Assembly: GCF_004341385.1 (NCBI RefSeq)
Contig: NZ_SLXE01000013.1
Span: 2,943-66,942, forward strand
Length of the DNA stretch: 64,000 nt
Source: Uruburuella suis
Lineage (GTDB): Bacteria; Pseudomonadota; Gammaproteobacteria; Burkholderiales; Neisseriaceae
Direction: 5' to 3'
The translations under genes and the position numbers were made by a program. This document shows positions 8,611 to 16,549 of this stretch, in pieces. Position 1 is the stretch's first letter, and every line of letters starts with the position of its first letter. Below the pieces are notes generated by a model. The model searched no databases, was not told where the DNA came from, and saw nothing but the letters and a program-made list of their open reading frames with translations.

Positions 8611-9873
8611 ATGACAACTTTTTTCGATACCGTGATAATCGGCGCCGGGGCGGCCGGCATGATGTGCGCCGCCCGCATAGGCCAAAAAGGGCAAAGCGTG
8701 GCGCTGCTTGACCATGCGGCCAAAATCGGCGAAAAAATCCGCATTTCGGGCGGCGGCCGCTGCAATTTCACCAACCGCCATCTCAACGGCCACGATGGCG
8801 CGCCTTATTTTGTGTCGCAGCAGCCGCGTTTTGTGCGCCATGCTTTATCGCGCTACACCAGCACCGATTTCACCGCTCTGCTCGAGCACCACGGCATACC
8901 CTATCACGAAAAGCACAAAGGCCAGCTTTTTTGCGACCGCAGCGCGCAAGACATTATTAATATGCTGCAAAACGAATGCGCAAAAGGCCGTGTGCAATGG
9001 CACACCGAATGCGTGATTGAAAGTGTAGAGCCCATTCAGACGGCCTCTGCTGCGCGCTTTGAACTGCGCACCAACCAAGGCCGCTTTTCCTGCCGCAACC
9101 TGGTGGTGGCCACCGGCGGCTTGGCGGTGCCTGCCATCGGCGCCAGCCCGTTTGGCTACGAATTGGCCAAACAGTTCGGCCACAGCATCGTTACGCCTGC
9201 CGCCGCGCTGGTGCCGCTGCGCTTCGAGCATTGGGCGGAATCGGGCTACGATGCGCTCGCCGGCATCGCCCTGCCCGTGCGCATTGCCACCGGCAGCGGC
9301 AAAGCAGCCATGCAGTTTGACGAAGATTTATTGTTTCGCCACAAAGGTTTGAGCGGGCCTGCGATTTTGCAGATTTCCAGTTATTGGCAGCCCGGGCAGG
9401 CCATTATCATTAATTTGGCACCCGATGCCGAGCTGCCCCATGCTTTATGCAGCGGCAAACACGGCCAAAAAATCCAGCTCAACACCGCACTCGCACAGCT
9501 TTGCCCGCACCTGCCCTCGCGGCTGCTGGATTTTTGGCTGGCACAACCCGAATGGGCGCCGCTTGCCGCACACAAATGGGCCGACACGCCCGATGCCGCT
9601 TTGGCCGCTTTGGGGCAGAGCCTTAATCAATGGGCGCTGCTGCCCAGCGGTTCAGACGGCCACAAAAAAGCCGAAGCCACCCGCGGCGGCGTGGATGTGC
9701 GCGAAATCGATGCCAAAACCATGCAGAGCAAGCTCGCGCCCGGGCTTTATTTTATCGGCGAAGTGATGGACATCACCGGCTGGCTCGGCGGCTATAATTT
9801 CCAATGGGCATGGGCTTCGGCGGTGTGTGCGGCCGCAGCCATAACAGATGGGGCGACACAACAGGCCGTCTGA
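8611..9873 (+). CDS. BaiN/HI0933-like FAD-dependent oxidoreductase
   Basis: This 420-residue flavoprotein has an N-terminal Rossmann FAD-binding motif (VIIGAGAAGMMCAAR, residues about 8-22), the family block ISGGGRCNFTN near residue 45 and the C-terminal segment GEVMDITGWLGGYNFQWAWASG-like (GYNFQWAWASAVCAA). These mark the HI0933/BaiN family of NAD(P)/FAD-dependent oxidoreductases, whose physiological substrate is usually unknown. The start is the ATG at 8611. A TTG directly before it is a less likely alternative. It is a single gene, closed by a DUS-pair hairpin. Confidence 0.88.
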   Translation: MTTFFDTVIIGAGAAGMMCAARIGQKGQSVALLDHAAKIGEKIRISGGGRCNFTNRHLNGHDGAPYFVSQQPRFVRHALSRYTSTDFTALLEHHGIPYHEKHKGQLFCDRSAQDIINMLQNECAKGRVQWHTECVIESVEPIQTASAARFELRTNQGRFSCRNLVVATGGLAVPAIGASPFGYELAKQFGHSIVTPAAALVPLRFEHWAESGYDALAGIALPVRIATGSGKAAMQFDEDLLFRHKGLSGPAILQISSYWQPGQAIIINLAPDAELPHALCSGKHGQKIQLNTALAQLCPHLPSRLLDFWLAQPEWAPLAAHKWADTPDAALAALGQSLNQWALLPSGSDGHKKAEATRGGVDVREIDAKTMQSKLAPGLYFIGEVMDITGWLGGYNFQWAWASAVCAAAAITDGATQQAV

Positions 9874-9900
9874 AACGGCGCGGCTTCAGACGACCTGTTG
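9859..9900 (+). terminator. DUS-pair terminator after the flavoprotein gene
   Basis: CAACAGGCCGTCTGAA and its near-perfect inverse TTCAGACGACCTGTTG form a hairpin that overlaps the stop codon region. The right arm carries the variant DUS core GTCGTCTGAA. Confidence 0.75.
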
Positions 9901-10249
9901 CTTTCAAACGGCCTTGATTTCTATTTATTATATTGATTTCAAAAGAAATGGCTTAAAGCCTGTTGATGCGCTCAATAGCAGCGCCATAAAATATGGTAAA
10001 CAGGCTTTTGAAATGGAAAGGCCGTCTGAAAGATTACCTTTCGCAACTTTTCTTTGCCTGTCACAAAAGCAAATAAGCTAGACCTGCCTCCGCTTTCTCA
10101 CTAAGATAGGCCTGCATCGTGCTTGCCGCGGCAACGTTTTGCCGCCCTGCTCCGCAGGCCTTCCGCACTTATCAAACCACACAATCACAATAATTCCTGC
10201 ACACATTCAAGGACAACGCCAACCTAAACCCACAAGGAGCGTATGCAAT
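9901..10249 (+). other. Leader region upstream of acoR
   Basis: About 350 bp without a convincing gene. It has an imperfect inverted repeat (AAGCCTGTT at about 9955 with AACAGGCTT at about 9999) and a single DUS near 10020. A TTG-initiated extension of acoR from 10139 is possible but has no ribosome site and no domain content. Confidence 0.5.
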
Positions 10250-12169
10250 ATGCAGGCCCATCAAACCCAACATATCCGGGACGTGCTGGCGCATGTTTAC
10301 GGCAGCACCCGCCGACCGGCTGCTGCTTTCGAGCCTAAAATCATCGAATCGTGGCAGCGCTGCGTGCATCAACACGGCCTCAATCCCGAAGTGATGCAGG
10401 AGGCGCTGATTCTGCCGCAACACAATCTGGCCGAGCACGTGGACGCCATGGACGGCCTCAACGCCGTGGCCCGCCACGGCTTGCAGGTGCTGGCCAGGCA
10501 AATCCGCGACATGGGCTATGTGGTGCTGCTGGCCGATGCACACGGTGTGGTGGTGGAAGCATTTGGCGCTGAAAATCAGGTGCGCGATTTCAGGCAGGCG
10601 GGGCTGCACACCGGCGCGCTGTGGTGCGAGCGTGCCAACGGCACCAGCGCCGTGGCCGTGGTAGCGGCCACCGGCCAGGCCGCCATCGTGCACCGCACCG
10701 ACCATTTCGACGCCACCCACATCGGCCTGACCTGCACCGCCGCACCGGTGTTTGATTCGCAAAACCGCCTGCGTGCCGTGCTTGATGTGTCTGCCCTCGC
10801 CCCCTTGCCCGAGCGGCAAAGCCAATACGGCGTGTTGCATTTGGTACAGCATTTTGCCACGCTGATTGAAACCGCCGCGCTGATTCAGGCGCACCGCCGC
10901 CATTGGCTGGTGCGTTTGGGGCAAGCGGCGGCTTTTTTGGATGTAACCCCCGAATTCATTATTGCCGTTGACGATGCCGGCAAAATTGCCGGTGCCAATC
11001 ATGCTTTTCACCAATGGGCGGCGCAACAGCTCGAATTGCCCGAGCGCGATTTAACCGGCTGCCTGTTTGAGCCACTTTTCGGCCAGAGCCTGCTCAGTGT
11101 GTACAGCGCCACGCGCGCCAAACCGGCCGTGCTGATAGGCGGCCGGCATTTGTTTGCCTCTGTGTCGCCGCCGGCCGACCAACACGCCGCACCACCGACC
11201 GGCAGCCTGCCGCTGCCGCCCGAGCTCGACAAACTCTACAGCCCCAAAAGCCGCCAACGCCGCAGCCTGCAACGCATCGCCGTGCTGGCCGACACGCAAG
11301 TGCCGGTGCTGATCAACGGCGAAACCGGCTCGGGCAAAGAATTTCTCGCCCGCGCCATTCATCTTTCAGGCAGCCGCGCCGATGCACCTTTTATTGCGGT
11401 AAACTGCGCCGCCATTCCCGAAAATCTGATTGAAAGCGAGCTTTACGGCTATGCCCCGGGCAGCTTTTCCGGCGCCGAGCGCAAAGGCAAAATCGGCCTG
11501 ATTCAGGCGGCCGACGGCGGCACGCTTTTTCTCGATGAAATCGGCGATATGCCGCTTTATCTGCAATCGCGGCTCTTGCGCGTGCTCTCCGAGCGCGAAG
11601 TGTTGCCGGTGGGCAGCACCCGCGCGGTGAAAGTGGATATCCGCATTATTTCGGCCACCCATTTCGATTTGCAGGCGCGCATCGCCGAGGGCAAATTCCG
11701 CGAAGATCTGTATTACCGCCTCAACGGCATTCAGGCGCTGCTGCCGCCTGTGCGCGAGCGTGATGATTTCGACTATATCGTGCGCGTTTTGCTGCAACGG
11801 GCGGCCGAGAAAACCGCCATGCCGGTGAAAGCGCTCTCAGCGCACGCGCTCGACATTCTGCGCGCCTATGGCTGGCCGGGCAATTTGCGCCAGCTGGCCA
11901 ACGTGCTCGAAGTGGCGCTGCTCACCGCCAACGATGCGCGCATCGAGGCCGATGATCTGCCCGACTACATCAAAACCGCCGCGCGCCCTTTTTTCAGCCC
12001 GCACACCGCCGAGCCTGCCGCCTGTGGCAAATCGGTGTTGGCCGATGCGCAGCAATTGCAAGCCGCACTGCAATCGCACCGGGGCAATGTGTCGGCTTTT
12101 GCCAAAGCCATCGGCGTGAGCCGCATGACGGTTTACCGTTATTTGAAAAAATACAATCTGCCCGATTAA
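10250..12169 (+). CDS. acoR: Sigma-54-dependent activator AcoR
   Basis: This 639-residue enhancer-binding protein likely activates the acetoin operon that follows. An N-terminal GAF-type sensor region (about 1-190) and a PAS-like segment (about 220-300) precede the AAA+ domain, whose Walker A NGETGSGKE is near residue 356. The GTLFLDEIGDMPL segment holds Walker B, and RLNGIQALLPPVRER follows. A C-terminal Fis-type helix-turn-helix ends in GVSRMTVYRYLKKY. The sigma-54 contact loop reads GSFSGA (residues 404-409) where most family members have GAFTGA. The start is the ATG at 10250, with AAGGAG about 10 bp upstream. A sigma-54 type promoter precedes the next operon, which supports the role. Confidence 0.9.
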   Translation: MQAHQTQHIRDVLAHVYGSTRRPAAAFEPKIIESWQRCVHQHGLNPEVMQEALILPQHNLAEHVDAMDGLNAVARHGLQVLARQIRDMGYVVLLADAHGVVVEAFGAENQVRDFRQAGLHTGALWCERANGTSAVAVVAATGQAAIVHRTDHFDATHIGLTCTAAPVFDSQNRLRAVLDVSALAPLPERQSQYGVLHLVQHFATLIETAALIQAHRRHWLVRLGQAAAFLDVTPEFIIAVDDAGKIAGANHAFHQWAAQQLELPERDLTGCLFEPLFGQSLLSVYSATRAKPAVLIGGRHLFASVSPPADQHAAPPTGSLPLPPELDKLYSPKSRQRRSLQRIAVLADTQVPVLINGETGSGKEFLARAIHLSGSRADAPFIAVNCAAIPENLIESELYGYAPGSFSGAERKGKIGLIQAADGGTLFLDEIGDMPLYLQSRLLRVLSEREVLPVGSTRAVKVDIRIISATHFDLQARIAEGKFREDLYYRLNGIQALLPPVRERDDFDYIVRVLLQRAAEKTAMPVKALSAHALDILRAYGWPGNLRQLANVLEVALLTANDARIEADDLPDYIKTAARPFFSPHTAEPAACGKSVLADAQQLQAALQSHRGNVSAFAKAIGVSRMTVYRYLKKYNLPD

Positions 12170-12190
12170 AAACCTGCCCGCATTTCATCT

Positions 12191-12222
12191 GGCCGTCTGA
12201 AAAATCAAGCTTTCAGACGGCC
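12191..12222 (+). terminator. DUS-pair terminator after acoR
   Basis: GGCCGTCTGAAA and TTTCAGACGGCC are separated by 8 bases and lie 22 bp after the acoR stop. A near copy with surrounding sequence recurs at 12367-12412. Confidence 0.8.
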
Positions 12223-12262
12223 TTAATTTTTCCCTAATCTTTCGGCCGCAACCGCGCAGCTC

Positions 12263-12359
12263 GTCGGTCGGATTCTTGAATCCGACATTTGGCCATCGGC
12301 CAAAGCGATGTGTGTGCCTTGTTCTACGAACAAGTGTCGGATTCAAGAATCCGACCTAC
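12263..12359. repeat. Family C palindromic element, copy 1
   Basis: Two hairpins (GTCGGATTCTTGAATCCGAC at the left, GTCGGATTCAAGAATCCGAC at the right) enclose about 55 bp. The right unit starts GTAG when read on the minus strand. A 45-bp direct repeat containing a DUS pair (from about 12178 and 12367) flanks the element. Confidence 0.8.
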
Positions 12360-12426
12360 TGCTGTCCGCATTTCATCTGGCCATCTGAAAAATCAAGGTT
12401 TCAGACGGCCTGAGGCTTTGCAAACT

Positions 12427-12442
12427 TGTGACAGCTGTCACA
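12427..12442 (+). promoter_or_regulatory. Candidate AcoR upstream activating site
   Basis: TGTGACAGCTGTCACA is a perfect 16-bp palindrome about 110 bp upstream of the sigma-54 type promoter. A further half site, CTGTCACA, follows at about 12448-12455. Position and symmetry fit an enhancer site. The link to AcoR is inferred from context. Confidence 0.6.
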
Positions 12443-12551
12443 TGCGGCTGTCACACCGTATCGTTACACAGTGTTACATCCGTCATACCACCCAGGCCGT
12501 CTGAAAAAATTTTCTCTTATTATTCAATCATTAATATTAAAATCCAACCAT

Positions 12552-12567
12552 TAGCACAATGTTTGCT
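12552..12567 (+). promoter_or_regulatory. Sigma-54 type (-24/-12) promoter of the aco operon
   Basis: TAGCACAATGTTTGCT matches the consensus TGGCAC-N5-TTGCW with one mismatch in the first block and exact spacing between the -24 and -12 dinucleotides. The predicted start of transcription, near 12578, is about 28 bp upstream of the acoX ATG. Confidence 0.75.
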
Positions 12568-12605
12568 AGGCATCCAACAACCCTTTCCGCTTCTGGAGCG
12601 CCGCC

Positions 12606-13688
12606 ATGTCTGCCCCGATTCGCGTCGGCATTATTGCCAATCCCGTTTCCGCCCGCGATATCCGCCGCGTGATGTCGCATGCGGCCGGTTTGCCGCTGGC
12701 CGAGCGCGCCAATATGGTGTTGCGCATTGTGCAGGCGCTGGCCGCTTGCGGTGTGGATGAAGTGTGGCTGATGCCGGAAACAGAGGGCTTGCGCACGCAT
12801 TTGGCGCGCCTGCTGCCTGCTGCGGCGGCCGAATCGGCTTATCCGCTGCCCGAATTGGTGTGGGCCGATATGCCGGTGCGCAGCTGCACGCAAGATTCCA
12901 CCCGCACCGCCGAAATCATGCATGCCGCCGGTGTGCGCGCCATTATCGTGCTCGGCGGCGACGGCACTCATCGCGCGGTGGTGAAAGGCTGCGGCCGCAC
13001 ACCCATCGCCGGCATTTCCACCGGCACCAACAATGCGTTTCCGCCGATGCGCGAAGCAACGGTAACAGCATTTGCCACCGGCCTTTATGCCGTCGGCAAA
13101 ATTCCCGCCGCCACGGCGCTGGCCGCCAACAAATGCCTACACATCCGCCGCCTGAATGCCGCAGGCGATTTGGTGCAGCAAGACATCGCGCTGATTGATG
13201 CGGCCATACTCAACGAGCGCATACTCGGCGCCAAAGCCATCGGCGATGCCGACACCTTGCGCACAATTATCGTGACCCAAGCTTCGGTGGAAGCGGTCGG
13301 CTTATCGGCCATTGCCGCCATGTTGCAGCCTGTGCCGCGCCATGCCGAAGGCGGCTTGCTGGTGGAATTGGTGCCACTTGAGGGTGCGCATGCTCCGCGC
13401 GCCGATGCCGCCTGCCGCCTGCAAGCGGTGATGGCGCCGGGCACGGTGGCCAGCGTGAACATAGCCGCTTACCGGCGTTTGTTTTCAGACGGCCTCTACA
13501 CTTTAAGCGGCCAAAACGGCCTGATTGCGCTCGACGGCGAACGCGAAATCGCGTTTCGCACGGGCGACAGCATTGAAATCAGCTTGCAAGAGCAGGCTTT
13601 TTACACGGTTGACGTGGGCGCCGCGCTGCAATATGCCGCCGAGCACCACCTCACCGCCCACCCCGTTTCACAAGGAGAAACATCATGA
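12606..13688 (+). CDS. acoX: AcoX, ATP-NAD kinase-like protein
   Basis: This 360-residue protein belongs to the ATP-NAD/AcoX kinase group. The hallmark GGDGTHR motif (near residue 116) is followed by GISTGTNNAFP, the nucleotide-binding loop of this family. AcoX genes commonly open acetoin dehydrogenase operons, but their exact reaction is unsettled. Its TGA overlaps the ATG of acoA (ATGA), so the two are translationally coupled. It is the first gene after the sigma-54 type promoter. Confidence 0.88.
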   Translation: MSAPIRVGIIANPVSARDIRRVMSHAAGLPLAERANMVLRIVQALAACGVDEVWLMPETEGLRTHLARLLPAAAAESAYPLPELVWADMPVRSCTQDSTRTAEIMHAAGVRAIIVLGGDGTHRAVVKGCGRTPIAGISTGTNNAFPPMREATVTAFATGLYAVGKIPAATALAANKCLHIRRLNAAGDLVQQDIALIDAAILNERILGAKAIGDADTLRTIIVTQASVEAVGLSAIAAMLQPVPRHAEGGLLVELVPLEGAHAPRADAACRLQAVMAPGTVASVNIAAYRRLFSDGLYTLSGQNGLIALDGEREIAFRTGDSIEISLQEQAFYTVDVGAALQYAAEHHLTAHPVSQGETS

Positions 13689-14662
13689 GCCAAACCGCAT
13701 TAAACAAAAACGAGCTGCTCGACGTTTACCGCAAGATGAAAACCATCCGCGAATTCGAAGAACGGCTGCACATCGACTTTTCACGCGGCGACATTCCCGG
13801 CTTTGTGCACCTTTATGCCGGTGAAGAAGCCACCGCCGTGGGCGTGATGCAAAGCCTCAGCGACAACGACCGCATCGCCAGCACCCACCGCGGCCACGGC
13901 CACTGCATCGCCAAAGGCGTGGATGTGATCGGCATGATGAAAGAGATTTACGGCCGCCAAGACGGCGTGTGCCACGGCAAAGGCGGCTCGATGCACATTG
14001 CCGATTTATCCAAAGGCATGATGGGCGCCAACGGCATTCTCGGCGCGGGCGCACCGCTGATTTGCGGCGCGGCGCTGGCGGCCAAATATCGTGGCGACGG
14101 CGGCGTGGCCGTAACTTTCTGCGGCGACGGCGGCGCCAACCAAGGCACGGTGCTCGAAAGCCTCAACTTGGCGGCGGTGTGGAATCTGCCGGTGATTTTT
14201 GTGATTGAAAACAACGGCTATGCCGAATCCACCGGCCGCGATTATGCCACCGCTTCCAGCAGCTATGTCGACCGCGGCATCGGCTTCGGCGTGCCTGGGG
14301 TAACGGTGGACGGCAACGACTTTTTCGCCGTGTATGAAGCGGCCGGCGAAGTGATCCGCCGCGCCCGCAACGGCGGCGGCCCGGCGCTGCTCGAATGCAA
14401 AACCAATCGCTTCTACGGCCACTTTGAGGGCGACGCGCAAACCTACCGCCCCGCCGGCGAAGTGGAAAACCTGCGCGCCCACCACGATTGCCTGAAAATC
14501 TTCCGCCAGCGCGTAACGGAAGCCGGCATGCTCACCGATGCCGAATTGGATGCCGTGGACAGCGATGTGGCCGAATTAATCGAGCGTTCGGTGCAAGAGG
14601 CCAAAGCCGCGCCGCAGCCGCCGGTGGAAGCGCTGCTTGCCGATGTGTATGTGTCTTATTGA
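13685..14662 (+). CDS. acoA: Acetoin dehydrogenase E1 alpha subunit
   Basis: This 325-residue thiamine-diphosphate enzyme alpha chain works with AcoB to cleave acetoin and pass the acetyl unit to a lipoyl carrier. The TPP-binding motif runs from GDGGANQG to IENNGYAEST (residues about 140-180), and HRGHGHCIAKG and GKGGSMHIAD are typical of the dehydrogenase E1 alpha family. The start overlaps the acoX stop and has AAGGAG upstream. Confidence 0.93.
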   Translation: MSQTALNKNELLDVYRKMKTIREFEERLHIDFSRGDIPGFVHLYAGEEATAVGVMQSLSDNDRIASTHRGHGHCIAKGVDVIGMMKEIYGRQDGVCHGKGGSMHIADLSKGMMGANGILGAGAPLICGAALAAKYRGDGGVAVTFCGDGGANQGTVLESLNLAAVWNLPVIFVIENNGYAESTGRDYATASSSYVDRGIGFGVPGVTVDGNDFFAVYEAAGEVIRRARNGGGPALLECKTNRFYGHFEGDAQTYRPAGEVENLRAHHDCLKIFRQRVTEAGMLTDAELDAVDSDVAELIERSVQEAKAAPQPPVEALLADVYVSY

Positions 14663-14709
14663 TTAAAGGCCGTCTGAAAAAATAAACAAATAAACGAAGG
14701 AGCAACATC

Positions 14710-15711
14710 ATGGAACGAAGAATCACCTTAAAGCAGGCCATCAACGAGGCCATCGATTTGGAAATGGCGCGTGATGAGCGCGTGATTATGATTGGTGAAG
14801 ACATCGTCGGCGGCTTCGGTGCCGATGGCGAAAAAGATGCCTGGGGCGGCGTGCTCGGCGCCACCAAAGGTTTGTATGGCAAATACGGCGACCGCCTGCT
14901 CGATGCGCCGCTCTCGGAAGCCGCCTATGTGGGCGCGGCCATCGGCGCGGCCACTTGCGGCATGCGCCCGATTGCCGAATTGATGTTTATCGACTTTGTG
15001 GGCGTGTGTTTCGACCAAATTTTGAACCAAGCCGCCAAATTCCGCTATATGTTCGGCGGCAAAGCCGAAACGCCGGTGGTGATCCGCGCGCTGGTGGGCG
15101 CAGGCTTCAGCGCCGCCGCCCAGCACAGCCAAATGCTCACGCCGATGTTTACCCACATTCCGGGCCTGAAAGTGGTGTGTCCTTCCACCCCTGCCGATGC
15201 CAAAGGCCTGCTCGCCCAAGCCGTGCGCGACAACGACCCGGTGATTTTCTGCGAACACAAAGCGCTCTACAGCGTGAAAGGCGAAGTGCCCGAAGGTGAA
15301 TATGTGATTCCGTTCGGCCAGGCCAATATCGTGCGCGAAGGCAAAGACGCCACCATCGTGACCTACGGCATGATGGTGCACCGCAGCCTCGAAGCGGCCA
15401 AACTGCTGGAAAAAGAAGGCGTGGATGTGGAAGTAATCGATTTGCGCACGCTCTCGCCGCTCGACATCAACACTGTGTTCCGATCGGTGGAAAAAACCGG
15501 CCGCCTGGTGGTGGTGGACGAAGCCAGCCCGCGCTGCAACATCGCCACCGACATTTCGGCGCAAGTGTGCCAAGAAATGTTTGGCAAGCTGAAATCCGGC
15601 ATCCGCATGGTTTCCCCGCCGCACACGCCCGTGCCGTTTTCAGCGCCGCTGGAAAAAGCCTACCTGCCCAACGGCAAAGGCATTGCCGAAACTGTGCGCC
15701 AAACACTTTAA
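14710..15711 (+). CDS. acoB: Acetoin dehydrogenase E1 beta subunit
   Basis: This 333-residue beta chain of the alpha2beta2 E1 enzyme has a transketolase pyrimidine domain (IGEDIVGGFGADGEKDAWGG, then LSEAAYVGAAIGAA) and a C-terminal transketolase domain (VIDLRTLSPLDINTVFRSVEKTGRLVVVDEA). Length is normal. GAAGGAG precedes the ATG. One DUS lies in the 47-bp gap after acoA, without forming a hairpin. Confidence 0.93.
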   Translation: MERRITLKQAINEAIDLEMARDERVIMIGEDIVGGFGADGEKDAWGGVLGATKGLYGKYGDRLLDAPLSEAAYVGAAIGAATCGMRPIAELMFIDFVGVCFDQILNQAAKFRYMFGGKAETPVVIRALVGAGFSAAAQHSQMLTPMFTHIPGLKVVCPSTPADAKGLLAQAVRDNDPVIFCEHKALYSVKGEVPEGEYVIPFGQANIVREGKDATIVTYGMMVHRSLEAAKLLEKEGVDVEVIDLRTLSPLDINTVFRSVEKTGRLVVVDEASPRCNIATDISAQVCQEMFGKLKSGIRMVSPPHTPVPFSAPLEKAYLPNGKGIAETVRQTL

Positions 15712-15732
15712 TGAAATAAAAAGGAGAACAAC

Positions 15733-16050
15733 ATGAGCAAAATCACCCCGATTATCATGCCCAAATGGGGCCTCACCATGGAAGAAGGCACCGTCGGCGC
15801 TTGGCTGGTGGAAGTCGGCACCCAAATCGAAGTGGGCATGCCGATTCTGGATGTGGAAACCGAAAAGCTCACCAACGCGGTGGAAGCCACCGATGCCGGC
15901 CTGCTGCGCCGCCAATTTGCCCAAGCCGGCGAAACCCTGCCGGTGAAATCGCTGCTGGGCATTATGGCCGATGAGGGCGTGAGCGATGCCGAAATCGAGC
16001 AATTTATCGCCAACTGGGTGCCGCCCTCCGCCGATGAGCTGGACGATTAA
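15733..16050 (+). CDS. Stand-alone lipoyl-domain protein (AcoC N-terminal domain)
   Basis: This 105-residue protein consists of one lipoyl domain. The lipoylation site is Lys45 in DVETEKLT, flanked by the beta-hairpin pattern IIMPKWGLTMEEGTVGAWL. In other acetoin operons this position is held by acoC, an E2 in which the lipoyl domain is joined to an acyltransferase or alpha/beta-hydrolase domain. Here the protein stops after a short acidic tail and is followed directly by a strong terminator, so the short form looks intentional. No E2 catalytic domain or E3 lies nearby. GGAG precedes the ATG. Confidence 0.88.
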   Translation: MSKITPIIMPKWGLTMEEGTVGAWLVEVGTQIEVGMPILDVETEKLTNAVEATDAGLLRRQFAQAGETLPVKSLLGIMADEGVSDAEIEQFIANWVPPSADELDD

Positions 16051-16057
16051 ATACCCG

Positions 16058-16090
16058 CCGCCCGCAAACAAAAATTTGCGGGCGGTTTTG
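16058..16090 (+). terminator. Rho-independent terminator of the aco operon
   Basis: CCGCCCGCAAA and TTTGCGGGCGG form an 11-bp perfect stem followed by TTTTG, starting 7 bp past the lipoyl gene stop. Confidence 0.92.
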
Positions 16091-16101
16091 ATGGTTGTTT
16101 G

Positions 16102-16158
16102 ATACCAATTCAAAAAAGTAAGCGAACAAGGCGGCGAGCCGCAGACAGTACAACTAGT
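16102..16158 (+). repeat. Truncated 104-bp MITE-like element, copy 2
   Basis: The left half of the element (ATACCAATTCAAAAAAGTAA to GACAGTACAACTAGT) is present, but at about 16158 it runs directly into a family B palindrome. The right end is missing. Confidence 0.8.
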
Positions 16159-16160
16159 GC

Positions 16161-16195
16161 GTAGGTACGATTAGCGCAGCGTAATCGTACGCATG
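16161..16195. repeat. Family B palindrome, copy 1
   Basis: GTAGGTACGATTA and TAATCGTACGCA are inverted around GCGCAGCG. The palindrome and the following ~90 bp are repeated at 16393-16510. Confidence 0.85.
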
Positions 16196-16549
16196 CGAAA
16201 GGCCGTCTGAACACCATTAAGCACATCGCCAACCAATTGGTTTTCAAATATATTTACCACATATTCCGCATATATTCCTAGGGTCTGTTCACAATTCATC
16301 CGCGAGTAAGATTTTGAGCGCGAAAGCGTGGCTACAAGGCGAAAAGCACAGCAAGGTTGAACACCTTGCGAGCATTTTCAACGCAGCAGCGCGTAGGTAC
16401 GATTAGCGCAGCGTAATCGTACGCATGCGAAAGGTCGTCTGAACACCATTAAGCACATCGCCAACTAATTGGTTTCAAACGAAATTTACCGCACATTCCG
16501 CATATATTCCCAGCAGAACACACCCCGCCTTTGCCCACAGAAAGCCGCC
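16196..16549. other. Duplicated intergenic segment with an unidentified insert
   Basis: The sequence from GTAGGTACGA through a DUS, ACACCATTAAGCACATCGCC and ATATATTCC occurs twice (16161-16277 and 16393-16512). About 110 bp starting GGGTCTGTTCACAATTCATC separates the copies. I do not recognise that insert. No gene is seen before the lipoate ligase start. Confidence 0.6.
16393..16427. repeat. Family B palindrome, copy 2
   Basis: Same palindrome as 16161-16195, part of the second copy of the duplicated intergenic segment. Confidence 0.85.

Noticed and set aside
10139..10249. N-terminal extension of AcoR from 10139
   Set aside because: It starts at TTG with no ribosome site and contains no domain sequence, while the ATG at 10250 has AAGGAG upstream.
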